Positions 1-8,483 are shown, numbered from the stretch's first letter. The stretch is 64,000 nt of DNA from Candidatus Dechloromonas phosphoritropha (GCA_016722705.1 JADKGN010000004.1:124001-188000), one strand, 5' to 3'. Numbers and translations: made by a program. The notes: generated from the letters alone by a model not told the origin.

Positions 1-1
1 G

Positions 2-826
2 GCTGCTGGCGCCTTCGCGGCTGTTCTGACCGCCACCTCGGTGATCATCGATAACTTCGAAAACCTGAGTCGCTTCGCAGCCGGTGTTGACCGCCTGAAC
101 ACCTTTTCGAAGGCCATGGTGGCTCACCCGACAAGTCGGGCGCTCAACCGGGACGTCATCGAGTCAGTGGAGAATTCGAGTCTGGCACTGGAAGACGTCA
201 CCTTGCAGACCCCGAATTACGAACGAATCCTGGTCAAGAATCTCTCGCTCACCGTCAAACCGGGCGACAGCCTGATGATCGTCGGCACCAGCGGTAGCGG
301 CAAGAGTTCTCTGCTGCGCGCCATCGCCGGCCTGTGGCGCTCGGGCAGCGGCAAAATCATCCGGCCGGGGCCGGAGGAACTCCTGTTCCTGCCCCAGCAG
401 CCATACATGTTGTTGGGCACACTGCGCAGCCAGCTTCTATATCCGAACAAGGAGATACCAATCCCGGATGCGGAACTCCTGCGGCTGCTGGAAAGGGTGA
501 ACCTCCCTGACCTCGCCGAACGATTCGGCGGTCTGGACGTGGAAATGGACTGGGAGAAGGTTCTCTCGGTCGGCGAACAGCAGCGCCTGGCCTTCGCTCG
601 CGTGCTGCTGACCAAGCCGCGCTATGCGATCCTGGATGAAGCCACCAGCGCACTCGATATCCCCAATGAGGAACTTCTTTACCGGGAACTGGAGACTATC
701 AAAACTACACTGGTCAGCGTCGGTCACCGTTCCACCATCGTCAAGTTTCACAAGCAGATACTGGAACTCACTGGAAACGGCGAGTGGCAGTCGCACACTG
801 CTGAAGACTATGATGCCAGTCTGTAG
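2..826 (+). CDS. ABC transporter, fused permease/ATPase, C-terminal part (partial)
   Basis: The reading frame is open from the window edge, so the 5' end, with most of the membrane domain, is missing. What remains starts in the last transmembrane segment and runs into a complete ATPase domain: Walker A GTSGSGKSS (bases about 283-310), a Q-loop FLPQQPYM, a degenerate signature SVGEQQRLAF, Walker B YAILDEATSALD and an H-loop VGHRS. The layout (membrane domain, then the motif DNFENLSRFAAGVDRL, then ATPase) is typical of the SbmA/BacA-like half-transporters with an ABC_membrane_2 domain (YddA type), which work as homodimers in the inner membrane. The substrate cannot be read from the sequence. 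An internal GTG at 41 is only the first start codon inside the window. Confidence 0.88.
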   Translation, partial: AAGAFAAVLTATSVIIDNFENLSRFAAGVDRLNTFSKAMVAHPTSRALNRDVIESVENSSLALEDVTLQTPNYERILVKNLSLTVKPGDSLMIVGTSGSGKSSLLRAIAGLWRSGSGKIIRPGPEELLFLPQQPYMLLGTLRSQLLYPNKEIPIPDAELLRLLERVNLPDLAERFGGLDVEMDWEKVLSVGEQQRLAFARVLLTKPRYAILDEATSALDIPNEELLYRELETIKTTLVSVGHRSTIVKFHKQILELTGNGEWQSHTAEDYDASL

Positions 827-965
827 CAGTCCATTACGCAGGGTTCTCGACAGGCCCACTGTGTGTTGTCGCACATACGCCAGGCAGCGCTGCGAATAAG
901 ATGCTTCCAGCGCTTCAGCGAATTGCATCCGGCCGAAGCGGTACGGTCATGGAGATCTGAAAAAA

Positions 966-1170
966 TTGAATGCAGGCATCAAGACCATTCGCGCCGTGCT
1001 GCTCCGGTTGACAGAGCGACAACACAATAATGTCCTGGAGCAGAAGTACGCTTCCGCCGAACCGCCGCTACGCGCCGAACTTTTCAGCGCCGACCAGATG
1101 GAGAGGCACGGCAAGACGCTCGCCGACTCGCACAAGCTGCTGGCGACACCCATTAGCCGGTCCATGTCAA
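966..1170 (+). pseudogene. N-terminal fragment resembling GH94/cyclic beta-glucan synthase-like protein
   Basis: From a TTG at 966 the frame reads a plausible protein start that includes PLRAELFSADQMERHGKTLA. From memory this resembles the N-terminus of very large glycosyltransferase-36/GH94 (NdvB-like) proteins. After about residue 68 (near base 1170) the similarity stops and the frame drifts into unrelated sequence that belongs to insertion-sequence debris. A full GH94 protein of this type has well over 2000 residues, so this is at best a dead 5' stump. The assignment rests on recognising one motif and is tentative. Confidence 0.4.
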
Positions 1171-1577
1171 GCGAGCAAACAAATACGTGGCGGCGCCAGC
1201 CGCCATGTATCAATTTCTTCTCCCGTTTGCAGTTGCTGACCGCGTCCGTTTCTTCAATTCATGGCTGCGACGAATCGCGCCAAACGCCCCGAAGGAAGTC
1301 CTCTTGGGGGACACCCATCGGGATCAAGCGAGCGGCGATGAAGCGGCCGGTCGCCCTGGCGGCTTGGCCGCCCCAGAAAAACGTTGGTGCCGCAGCGTGT
1401 CCAATGGGTTCATCACAGACCCGTGGCTGCCGAAGACTCGGCGCCAATCCCTGGCTGGCTCGCGTTGCGGGCGATCCGTTGTTACCGCAAATCGGTGACG
1501 GCGACTTGGCATCCCATTCAGACCAAATGGCTGTTGCTCCAGTCCCCAAATCCGGGCTTGCCGGCCGCCGTCGTGAC
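1171..1577. other. Non-coding stretch with insertion debris
   Basis: No credible gene is seen on either strand in these 400 bases; the open frames present are short and low in complexity. The stretch contains a hairpin repeat copy at 1285-1313 and a GC-rich imperfect hairpin around 1350-1375, and it borders an IS110-type fragment on its right. It is probably the non-coding flank of a degraded insertion sequence. Confidence 0.5.
1285..1313 (-). repeat. 29-bp hairpin repeat, copy A (inverted orientation)
   Basis: The reverse complement shares the run ACTTCCTTCGGGG with the copy inside gcvP at 35648-35676, and the arms CCCC...GGGG can pair around the AAGGA/TCCTT core. It is the only copy in this window outside the glycine cleavage locus and it lies in non-coding sequence. 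I do not know an established name for the family. Confidence 0.6.
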
Positions 1578-1740
1578 TCATGCGAAGCAGCGCGTCACGT
1601 CAAACGGTTTGCGCTCCTTCAAAATGTGGAAGCACGCCCGCGCCAGCTTGTGTGCCAGCGCCTTGATCGCCACCACGTTGTTCGTCTTCGCCTTCTTCCG
1701 TTCGTAGAAGCGCTTTGCCTCGGCGCAGTAGCGCAGCAAT
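1578..1740 (-). pseudogene. IS110-family transposase, C-terminal remnant
   Basis: On the minus strand, bases 1740 to 1578 encode a tail containing RYCAEAKRFYERKKAKTNN and then NVVAIKALAHKLARACFHIL, ending in RCFA and a stop. This is the conserved C-terminal helical region of IS110/IS116/IS902-type (DEDD) transposases. The catalytic N-terminal part and the rest of the C-terminal domain are missing: upstream of 1740 (minus-strand sense) the sequence switches abruptly to an ISAs1 fragment on the other strand. The open frame runs on to 1886 only by chance, through that fragment. Confidence 0.6.
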
Positions 1741-1944
1741 TGGTGCCTGGACGTCACCTTTGGCGAGGATGCCAGTCTGATTCGCCTGCGCAATGCCGTC
1801 CAGAATTTCTCCTTCTTGCGCCGCCTCGCCTTGAATCTCTTTCGCGCCGACAAGTCCCGCTCGATCAGCCTCCCCAGAAAACTCAAGACCGCTGCCTACA
1901 ATCCGGCTTATCTGGCGAGCGCCCTAAAACTGCGCGAGATTTGA
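1741..1944 (+). pseudogene. ISAs1-family transposase, C-terminal remnant
   Basis: The plus strand reads CLDVTFGEDASLIRLRNA followed by NFSFLRRLALNLFRADKS and a stop at 1942-1944. This is the characteristic end of ISAs1 (H-repeat-associated) transposases, which carry the last catalytic acidic residue in the D-V-x-F-x-E-D segment. About 65 codons of a protein normally near 370 residues survive. The fragment abuts the opposite-strand IS110 remnant at about 1740, showing two successive insertions or a rearrangement. A separate ISAs1 N-terminal fragment lies near 17.7 kb. Confidence 0.7.
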
Positions 1945-2153
1945 TGCTCCAGCCCTGCGCGCTGGTGGGCTCGCCGGATGTACTGCGTCGGCCGCATGAT
2001 ATCATGCCATCACCGATGTGGGATTGAACAGGCCCACGATCGGTGTTCAGGCTACCGCATCGGCCAAGTCGGCAAAAAAGGGGCCGCATACCCGGGCGCC
2101 GGGGCAGTCTCGCCGGAGTCCGCCTGTACCAACCGAGCCAAAGGAGCATGTAA

Positions 2154-2423
2154 ATGATCGACTCGAACCCCACCCTACACATCAGCCGCACGGCAGCTCT
2201 GATCGCCGGTGTGTTGCTGGCGTTGTCCGGCGCTGCCTTCGCCACCGAGCAGGCGCAACAGCGGCGCGAAGGCCGCGACGCGAACCAGGACGCGAAGCAG
2301 GATGCACGCCAGAACAAGGTCGACTGCAGGGCGGCCAACCAGCAGAGTAACGCGGCGTGCCGCCAGGAAAAGCGCGACACTAAGCAGGATGGTCGCCAGG
2401 AGAAGCGCGATATCAAGTACTGA
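2154..2423 (+). CDS. Small secreted basic/glutamine-rich hypothetical protein
   Basis: The product has 89 residues. The first 31 form a clear Sec signal peptide with a hydrophobic core (AALIAGVLLALSGAAFA) and an Ala-x-Ala cleavage site before TEQ. The mature part is short, very hydrophilic and internally repetitive, alternating R/K, D/E, Q and N (QRREGRDANQDAKQDARQ, later RQEKRDTKQDGRQEKRDIKY), with two cysteines (in DCRAAN and AACRQ) that could form a disulfide. The start is supported by AAGGAG at 2141-2146, seven bases before the ATG. A 9-bp inverted repeat 50 bp downstream may end transcription. The function is unknown; the composition suggests a disordered or helical periplasmic protein. 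Confidence 0.7.
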   Translation: MIDSNPTLHISRTAALIAGVLLALSGAAFATEQAQQRREGRDANQDAKQDARQNKVDCRAANQQSNAACRQEKRDTKQDGRQEKRDIKY

Positions 2424-2472
2424 TCTGGCCGCCGGCTGCCTGGTTGGCGGCAGAAGAACAGTGGTTTGCTAG

Positions 2473-2498
2473 CCTCGGATACTCGTCGATATCCGAGG
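2473..2498. repeat. Short inverted repeat (possible terminator)
   Basis: CCTCGGATA at 2473-2481 pairs with TATCCGAGG at 2490-2498 around an 8-base loop. It follows the small secreted protein gene by 49 bp. No T-run follows, so its role as a terminator is uncertain. Confidence 0.4.
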
Positions 2499-2508
2499 CG
2501 TGAACCGA

Positions 2509-2562
2509 ACCAAAAGGGTCAGAGTGAATTGAAAAAACCCAATTCACTCTGACCCTTTTGGT
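2509..2562. repeat. Large perfect palindromic repeat (GGGTCAGAGTGAATT type)
   Basis: Two perfectly complementary 23-base arms (2509-2531 and 2540-2562) flank an 8-base A-rich loop. The arms contain the motif AAGGGTCAGAGTGAATTG. A related but half-decayed copy is at 56655-56690. From general knowledge, similar GGGTCAGAGTGAATT palindromes are scattered in many proteobacterial genomes as REP/MITE-like units, often near Y1 (RAYT) transposases; no such transposase is seen here. Confidence 0.75.
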
Positions 2563-2678
2563 CGCTTCCATCGAAAGGAGATCGCCTCTCATGTCAAACA
2601 TTACACGGCGCTGATCGTCGCGAAGTGATTTCCACACCCCCACACGATCTTGTCCCGCCCCGGGGGTATCATGGCCTT

Positions 2679-3086
2679 ATGACTACTTCCCCAACAACCA
2701 AGGCAACCCGCCCGGCGAAGCGCGACAACCAACTATCGACACGCCACCCAGAGCCATCGAAGCCGTTTCTGCGCTACTTCCATTCTGAGGACCTCCGCGA
2801 GCGGACCCTTTCCGTACTTGCCTTGCTTGAGGAGTCACCCGATGCCATCGCCCATCGTTGCGCCCTTGCTGACGTCGTGGTTGACCTGATGAAGAGCGGC
2901 CTCGACTGCTATTTCATGGGGCCTCTGAAGAAGGCAAAGGCGGGATTTGTGGTTGAGCAGTCAGCCAGAATGGGACTCATGGGTGCGCAGCAGGTGATCG
3001 GGTCAGTGATCCGCAACATCATCGGCAGAATGGAGGCGCCGCAACTGCTTTCGGTATGCGGCTCCATTCGCGAGTTCATGGTATGA
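2679..3086 (+). CDS. Conserved-looking hypothetical protein, about 135 residues
   Basis: The frame opens at 2625, but the ATG at 2679 (MTTSPTTKATRPAKRDN) is preferred because the preceding 18 residues look non-coding and lie in repeat-flanking sequence. The first 30 residues are basic and probably disordered; the rest is predicted mostly helical, with RYFHSEDLRERTLSVLALL and a short hydrophobic FVVEQSARMGLMGAQQVIGS segment. No catalytic motif, signal peptide or clear membrane anchor is visible. I do not recognise the family. Its neighbours are a palindromic repeat upstream and the convergent lolD gene downstream, which give no functional hint. Confidence 0.55.
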   Translation: MTTSPTTKATRPAKRDNQLSTRHPEPSKPFLRYFHSEDLRERTLSVLALLEESPDAIAHRCALADVVVDLMKSGLDCYFMGPLKKAKAGFVVEQSARMGLMGAQQVIGSVIRNIIGRMEAPQLLSVCGSIREFMV

Positions 3087-3311
3087 CAGTGGTAGTCTTG
3101 CGATTACTACACCACCGCTAATATGACAGGCCCGGGAACAGCGCCGCCTGACCGCTCACTGCAGTTAACTCCCTTCGGCCGCTTCTGAGTTCGATATCGT
3201 TGGGCATCAAGACAGGGATTGTGTCCAGGGAAAAAGATGACCGGAACACCACCCTGCTGCGGTCAACCGGAAATTACCCCTGTTTTTCGCCGAGCGGTTT
3301 TTCGCGCCGCC

Positions 3312-3992
3312 CTACTCGCCTACCAGCACCCCATCCTTCAGATACAGGATGCGGTCGGCCCGCGCCGCCAGTTGCAGGTCGTGCGTCACCATCACCAGGC
3401 TGGCGCGTTGCGAGCGGACCTGGCTGAGTAGCAGGTCGAATACGACGCCGGCTGTCTGGCGGTCGAGGTTGCCGGTTGGCTCGTCGGCCAGCAGGCAGGA
3501 TGGCGAACTGACCAATGCCCGGGCGATCGCCGCGCGCTGGCGTTCGCCGCCAGAAAGCTCGCCGGGGCGATGCTCGAGGCGATGGCCGAGGCCGACGGCG
3601 GTGAGCATCTCGCCTGCTGCCTTTAGCGCCGAGCGGCGTTCCTGGCGACGGATCAGCAGCGGCATCGCGACATTTTCCAGCGCCGAGAATTCAGCCAGCA
3701 GGTGGTGGAACTGATAGACGAAACCGAGGTGCTTGTTGCGCCAGTCGCCGCGGTCGACCTCGCCCAAAGCCGAAAAATCGCGGCCCATCAGCCGCACGTT
3801 GCCGGAAGTCGGCGAGTCCAGCCCGCCGAGCAAGTGGAGCAAGGTGCTCTTGCCCGAACCGGAAGCGCCGACGATGGCGAGGGTTTCGCCCGCCGCGACC
3901 GCGAGATCGATCGCCGAAAGCACCGGCACTTCGAGGTTGGCGCTGCGGAAGACCTTGCCCAGCCGGCTGGCCGCCAGAATGATTTCACTCAT
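3312..3992 (-). CDS. lolD: Lipoprotein-releasing system ATP-binding protein LolD
   Basis: This 226-residue ATPase energises release of outer-membrane lipoproteins from the inner membrane to the chaperone LolA. It has Walker A GASGSGKST (residues about 42-50), the family-typical Q-loop FVYQFHHLLAEFSALENV, the signature LSGGERQR and Walker B CLLADEPTGNLD followed by an H-loop VTHD. The FHHLL-x-EFSALENV stretch is characteristic of LolD as opposed to MacB or FtsE. Its start overlaps the 3' end of lolC by 8 bases, so the two are translationally coupled in one operon. Confidence 0.95.
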   Translation of the reverse strand: MSEIILAASRLGKVFRSANLEVPVLSAIDLAVAAGETLAIVGASGSGKSTLLHLLGGLDSPTSGNVRLMGRDFSALGEVDRGDWRNKHLGFVYQFHHLLAEFSALENVAMPLLIRRQERRSALKAAGEMLTAVGLGHRLEHRPGELSGGERQRAAIARALVSSPSCLLADEPTGNLDRQTAGVVFDLLLSQVRSQRASLVMVTHDLQLAARADRILYLKDGVLVGE

Positions 3993-5232
3993 AGCGCAGC
4001 GCCTCGGCCGGATTGACGCGGGAAGCGCGCCAGCTCGGATACAGCGTGGCGAGCAAGGCCAGCACGAAGGCGATCAGCGTGACGCCCCAGACGTCGCCCC
4101 ATTGCAGGTCGGACGGCAGGTCGGAGATGTAATAGACCTCCTTCGACAGGAAATGCACACCGAATACCTGTTCGATGAAAGGCACGACAACGTCGATGTT
4201 GAGCGCCAGCGCGACGCCGCCGGCGATGCCGAGGCCGAGGCCGATGAAGCCAACCAGCGCGCCCTGGACGACGAAGATGGTCATGATCGACAGCGGCCGC
4301 GCGCCCAGCGTGCGCATGATGGCAATGTCGGCTTCCTTGTCGGTGACCGCCATGACCAGCGTCGACACCAGGTTGAAGGCGGCGACGGCGACGATCAGCG
4401 ACAGGATGATGAACATCATCGTCTTCTCGATCTGCACGGCACGGAAGAAATTGGCGTGGCTCTTGGTCCAGTCACTGATATAGGCGTTGGCGTCGATCAG
4501 CCCGGCCAGTTCACGCGCCACGCGCGGCGCCTGGAACAGGTCATCAACCTTGAGCCGCACGCCGCTGACCCGGTCGCCCATCTGATAAAGCGTCTGCGCA
4601 TCCTGCAGGTCGATCAGCGCGAGGCCCGAGTCATACTCGTACATGCCGACCTCGAAGATGCCGACCACCTTGAACGATTTCAGGCGCGGCAGCACGCCGG
4701 CCGGCGTCACCGTGCCCTGCGGGGCGATCAGCGTCACCTTGTCGCCGGTGAATACGCGCAGCGAGCGCGCCAGATCGGCGCCGAGGACGACGCCGAATTC
4801 GCCAGGGCGCAGGTCGTCGAGGCTGCCGCTCTTGATCGTCTTGCGGAAATCCGCGACGCGGTCTTCCTGCTCGGGATCGATGCCGCGCACCAGCGCGCCC
4901 TTGACCCCGCCGTCGACGGTGAACATCGCCTGCGACTGGACGAATGGTGCCGCCGCGCGGACTTCCGGATGCTGCCTGGCCTGCGCGGCAATCGCCGGCC
5001 AGTCGCTCAGTTCGCCATTGATGCCGGTGATCTGGATGTGCGACGCCACTCCGAGGATGCGCGTCCGCAGTTCCTTCTGGAAGCCGTTCATCACCGACAG
5101 CACGACAATCAGCGCGGCGACGCCGAGTCCAATGCCGAGCATCGAGATCAGCGAAATGAAGGAAATGAAGTGGTTGCGGCGTTTGGCGCGCGTATAGCGC
5201 AAACCGATCAGCAATTCGTAGGGCAGGGCCAT
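3985..5232 (-). CDS. lolC: Lipoprotein-releasing system permease LolC/E
   Basis: The product is a 415-residue inner-membrane permease of the LolCDE exporter. The N-terminus has the hallmark PYELLIGLRYTRAKRRNHFISFISLISM followed by the first membrane segment; a periplasmic MacB-like core domain follows (about residues 50-250), then three more membrane segments in an FtsX domain. The motif IMRTLGARPLSIMTIFVVQG is the coupling-helix region that meets LolD. A single LolC/E-type gene precedes lolD here, as in many betaproteobacteria where one permease (sometimes called LolF) may form a homodimer. It is divergent from the next gene across about 75 bp. Confidence 0.93.
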   Translation of the reverse strand: MALPYELLIGLRYTRAKRRNHFISFISLISMLGIGLGVAALIVVLSVMNGFQKELRTRILGVASHIQITGINGELSDWPAIAAQARQHPEVRAAAPFVQSQAMFTVDGGVKGALVRGIDPEQEDRVADFRKTIKSGSLDDLRPGEFGVVLGADLARSLRVFTGDKVTLIAPQGTVTPAGVLPRLKSFKVVGIFEVGMYEYDSGLALIDLQDAQTLYQMGDRVSGVRLKVDDLFQAPRVARELAGLIDANAYISDWTKSHANFFRAVQIEKTMMFIILSLIVAVAAFNLVSTLVMAVTDKEADIAIMRTLGARPLSIMTIFVVQGALVGFIGLGLGIAGGVALALNIDVVVPFIEQVFGVHFLSKEVYYISDLPSDLQWGDVWGVTLIAFVLALLATLYPSWRASRVNPAEALRYE

Positions 5233-5306
5233 GCGGCGTGGGGAGGCGTGAAAAGTCGCTATGGTACACTCTTCGCCTCCCCCGACGCCTGCTGGCCCGA
5301 ATTACC

Positions 5307-6323
5307 GTGCATCTCACCCTGCTTGTCCCCGAACTGATCTGGCCCGAACCGGCCGACCAATTCACCCTCGGCAAGCTCAGCGCGCCCGGCCTCGAATGGC
5401 TGCTTGCCCGTGCCCAACTGGAACGCCAGCCGCGCCGCCCCTTCGAAACCGTTCTGGCCAACTGCTTCAAGCTCGCCGCCCCCCCCTTCGGCGCCCTGCG
5501 CCTGCTCGGCGAAGGCAGCGACGAAGCGCGCAGCGGCCACTGGTTGTGTGCCGATCCGGTGCACCTGCGCTTTCACCAGGAACGCATCATCCTTGTCGAT
5601 TCCGGCGCCTTCGACCTTGCCGACGACGAGGCTCGGAGCATGGTCCAGGCGCTCAATGCCGAATTTGCCGACATCGGCCAGTTTCACGCTGCCAGCGCCA
5701 CGCGCTGGTATCTGCGGCTGAATGCTGCGGTCGACCATCCGGTGGCGCCGCTTTCCGCCGTTGCCGGGCGCCGCGTCGATGGCGAACTGAACGGCAGCGC
5801 CCTGCCGCTGACCCGCTGGCTCAACGAGGTGCAGATGTTCCTGCACGGCCATCCGCTCAATGCGCGGCGCGAAGATACGGGTCGGCCGGCGATCAACAGT
5901 TTGTGGCTGTGGGGTGGCGGCACCCTGCCCTCGGCTATCGAACAAAGATTCTCGGCCATCTTCAGCGACGATCCGCTTGCCGCCGGCCTCGCCCGCGCCG
6001 CCGGCATAGCGGCGCATGGCCGGCCAGCCAGCTTATCGGCAATGCTCGCTCCAGCCGGCGCCAACCCGCTGGTCGTCCTCGACCAGTTGCTGCCCGCTGC
6101 TGTTCATGAAGACGGCGAAGACTGGCGCAGCGCTCTCGCGCAACTCGACGTCGACTGGTTCGCTCCGCTTAAAAAAGCACTCGGAAACCAGGTCGACCGC
6201 GTCACTCTGATCGCCCCCACCGTCTATGGCGAACTGCGCTACACGCTGAACGCCGGCGAGCGCTGGAAATTCTGGAAAAAAGGCAAACCGCTCGCCGTCA
6301 CCGCCCAGGAACTCGCCGCATGA
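5307..6323 (+). CDS. RpfE-type conserved regulatory/phosphoglycerate mutase-like protein
   Basis: A GTG at 5307 gives a 338-residue protein starting VHLTLLVPELIWPEP; the longer open frame from 5238 adds residues unlike the family. The family (annotated in betaproteobacteria as regulatory protein RpfE or cofactor-independent phosphoglycerate mutase-like) is recognised by the start LLVPELIWP, the central LNEVQMFLHGHPLNARRE and NSLWLWGGG, and a basic C-terminus RWKFWKKGKP. No biochemical function is firmly known to me. It overlaps recJ by 4 bases (ATGA), so the pair is very probably co-transcribed. No signal peptide is present. Confidence 0.85.
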   Translation: MHLTLLVPELIWPEPADQFTLGKLSAPGLEWLLARAQLERQPRRPFETVLANCFKLAAPPFGALRLLGEGSDEARSGHWLCADPVHLRFHQERIILVDSGAFDLADDEARSMVQALNAEFADIGQFHAASATRWYLRLNAAVDHPVAPLSAVAGRRVDGELNGSALPLTRWLNEVQMFLHGHPLNARREDTGRPAINSLWLWGGGTLPSAIEQRFSAIFSDDPLAAGLARAAGIAAHGRPASLSAMLAPAGANPLVVLDQLLPAAVHEDGEDWRSALAQLDVDWFAPLKKALGNQVDRVTLIAPTVYGELRYTLNAGERWKFWKKGKPLAVTAQELAA

Positions 6324-8008
6324 CCCGCATCGTCGCCCGCAACATCCCGCCGCGCACCGTCTGGCAGCTCGAACAACAGGGCCTGCACCCGCTGCTCGCC
6401 CGGCTTTATGCCTCGCGCGGCGTCACCGACAAGGCCGAACTCGACTACGAGCTGAAATCGCTGCTTCCCCCTACATCGCTGACCTACGCGGTCGACGCCG
6501 CGAGGCTGCTGGCCGATGCGATCGAGGCCGAAGCGAAGCTGCTGATCGTCGGCGATTACGACTGCGACGGCGCCACCGCCACGGCAGTCGGCATGCGCGC
6601 CCTGCAGATGCTCGGCGCCGACGTCAACTTCCTGTTGCCCGACCGCTTCAAGCTCGGCTACGGCCTGTCGCCGGAAATCGTCGACCTCGCCGCGCAACAA
6701 TCGCCCGACCTGATCATCACCGTCGACAACGGAATTGCCAGTATCGAAGGCGTCGCGCGCGCCCGCGAACACGGCATCGCCACGCTGATCACCGATCACC
6801 ACCTGCCGGCAGAAACGCTGCCCGAAGCCGACTGCATCGTGAACCCGAACCAGCCGGGCTGCAACTTTCCGTCCAAATGCATCGCCGGCGTCGGCGTCAT
6901 GTTCTACGTCATGCTCGCCTTACGCGCCGAACTGCGCGAACGCGGCTTCTTTTCTGACCGGCCAGAGCCAAACTTCGCCAGCCTGCTTGATCTCGTCGCG
7001 CTCGGCACCGTCGCCGACGTCGTCAAGCTGGACCGTAACAACCGCATTCTCGTCAGCCAGGGCCTGAAGCGCATGCGCGCCGGGCAATTGCAGCCCGGCC
7101 TCGCCGCCTTGTTCAAGTCCGCCGGGCGTGACCCGAAGAAGGCGACGGCGATGGATCTCGGCTTCATTCTCGGTCCCCGGCTGAACGCCGCCGGCCGCCT
7201 CGCCGACATGCGCCTCGGCGTCGAATGCCTGCTCACCGAGGATTGCACACGCGCCCTGCAGATTGCCCAGCAGCTCGACGCACTGAACCGCGAGCGCCGC
7301 GAGATCGAATCGGGGATGCAGGAACAGGCGCTGATCCTGCTCGAATCGCTGGACGCCAACGACGCCGCGCCCGGCATCGCGCTGTTCGATGAAAGCTGGC
7401 ACGAAGGCGTCGTCGGCATTCTCGCTTCGCGCATCAAGGACAAGCTGCACCGCCCGGTATTCGCCTTTGCGCCCGGCGAGGGTGGCATCATCAAGGGTTC
7501 CGGCCGCTCGATCCCCGGCCTGCATCTGCGCGATGCGCTCGACCTCGTCGCCAAGCGCGCTCCTGGCCTGCTCGTCCGCTTTGGTGGCCATGCCATGGCA
7601 GCGGGCGCTACGGTCAACGCCGAAAACTTCGATAAATTTCGCGATCTGTTCGTTCAGGTCGTCGGGGAACTGCTGGCCCCGGCCGACCTGACGCGTACGC
7701 TGGAAACCGACGGTGCCCTCGAAGGCGGCTATATTTCCCTAGAAACCGCGCGCCTGCTGCAGAACGAAGTCTGGGGCCAGGGTTTTCCGGCACCGCTGTT
7801 CATGGACGAATTCGAGGTCGAACAGCAACGCGTGCTCAAGGAAAAGCACCTCAAGCTGCGCTTACGCAAGGGCAACGCGCGTTACGACGCCATCCAGTTC
7901 AATTTCGCCGCCCAGCCCGGCAACAGATCCCGTATCGCCTACCGGCTGGAAATCAACGAATACATGGGCGTCGAAACCCCGCAGTTGATGGTCGAGCATC
8001 TGGAGTAG
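6320..8008 (+). CDS. recJ: Single-stranded-DNA-specific exonuclease RecJ
   Basis: This 562-residue protein degrades single-stranded DNA 5' to 3' in RecF-pathway recombination and mismatch repair. It carries the DHH-family metal motifs in order: VGDYDCDGATATAVG (about residues 74-88), TVDNGI, TLITDHHLP, then a DLVALGTVADVV stretch. The DHHA1 domain contains GVVGILASRIKD and RFGGHAMAAGAT. Length matches the family. The ATG overlaps the stop of the RpfE-type gene. A perfect 10-bp stem with 3-base loop follows 29 bp after the stop. Confidence 0.97.
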   Translation: MTRIVARNIPPRTVWQLEQQGLHPLLARLYASRGVTDKAELDYELKSLLPPTSLTYAVDAARLLADAIEAEAKLLIVGDYDCDGATATAVGMRALQMLGADVNFLLPDRFKLGYGLSPEIVDLAAQQSPDLIITVDNGIASIEGVARAREHGIATLITDHHLPAETLPEADCIVNPNQPGCNFPSKCIAGVGVMFYVMLALRAELRERGFFSDRPEPNFASLLDLVALGTVADVVKLDRNNRILVSQGLKRMRAGQLQPGLAALFKSAGRDPKKATAMDLGFILGPRLNAAGRLADMRLGVECLLTEDCTRALQIAQQLDALNRERREIESGMQEQALILLESLDANDAAPGIALFDESWHEGVVGILASRIKDKLHRPVFAFAPGEGGIIKGSGRSIPGLHLRDALDLVAKRAPGLLVRFGGHAMAAGATVNAENFDKFRDLFVQVVGELLAPADLTRTLETDGALEGGYISLETARLLQNEVWGQGFPAPLFMDEFEVEQQRVLKEKHLKLRLRKGNARYDAIQFNFAAQPGNRSRIAYRLEINEYMGVETPQLMVEHLE

Positions 8009-8343
8009 GATCACGACCCTTCACGTGTCTCCCTGTCGCATGACTGACATTCAGTCATGCAACGCTTCAACGCTGCAATTTCAGATATCGTTCGGCCGAA
8101 GTGTCACTTTCGGCCACAAGCTGCCGTCGCGCAACCCGCGGTTAAGCCAGGAAGGTGGGATGATGGCATCGCTTGTTGCTCGATTTGCAACGAACAATGC
8201 GATGTCGATCAAAGTGCAGGAAATCCATGCACGGTGCGCGAAGTGCTTCTAGCGAAGCCGGTGGAGGTCAGGCCTGGACCTTGTCAGTAGATCCAGCCGA
8301 GCTCGGCCCCGCATGTTTCTTTATAGCCAGCAACATGGTTTTC
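8009..8343. other. Intergenic region upstream of nirS
   Basis: No protein-coding gene is supported between recJ and nirS. The stretch holds a perfect inverted repeat close to recJ and, beyond it, the nirS regulatory region with two FNR-like sites. Small open frames here (8025-8290) have no recognisable features. Confidence 0.6.
8038..8060. repeat. Perfect inverted repeat after recJ
   Basis: GCATGACTGA at 8038-8047 and TCAGTCATGC at 8051-8060 form a perfect 10-bp stem with a CAT loop. There is no T-run after it, so it may be a factor-dependent terminator, an mRNA-stabilising hairpin or a protein-binding palindrome. Confidence 0.55.
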
Positions 8344-8357
8344 TTGTCGATGATCAA
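8344..8357 (+). promoter_or_regulatory. Possible weak FNR/DNR-type half-conserved site
   Basis: The sequence TTGTCGATGATCAA keeps the right half-site ATCAA but has TTGTC in place of TTGAT on the left. It lies 127 bp upstream of the nirS start and could be an auxiliary site. The match is imperfect and may be chance. Confidence 0.35.
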
Positions 8358-8404
8358 GTTTGTATCTGTGCGAAAACCGCGTGTCCTCGACTTTGTGTTT
8401 ACAT

Positions 8405-8418
8405 TTGATTTCGATCAA
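8405..8418 (+). promoter_or_regulatory. FNR/ANR/DNR-type binding box upstream of nirS
   Basis: TTGATTTCGATCAA is a perfect match to the consensus TTGAT-N4-ATCAA bound by Crp/Fnr-family regulators of anaerobic respiration. It is centred about 72 bp upstream of the nirS ATG at 8484, which would fit a class II position if the transcript starts near 8453. It predicts induction of nirS by low oxygen and/or nitric oxide. Confidence 0.85.
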
Positions 8419-8483
8419 GGTGAAATTTAATTCGCGTGCAATAGTACGTCGCCGATCAAATTTCAATAGAGGAGGAGGGACTT

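Noticed and set aside
966..2027. 353-residue plus-strand open frame
   Set aside because: Only the first about 68 residues look like protein; the rest runs through hairpin repeat, IS110 antisense and the wrong frame of an ISAs1 remnant.
3733..5337. 534-residue plus-strand frame over lolD/lolC
   Set aside because: Antisense to two clearly identified overlapping lol genes.
8025..8466. Small open frames upstream of nirS
   Set aside because: They overlap the FNR-type sites, lack ribosome-binding sites and have no recognisable sequence features.
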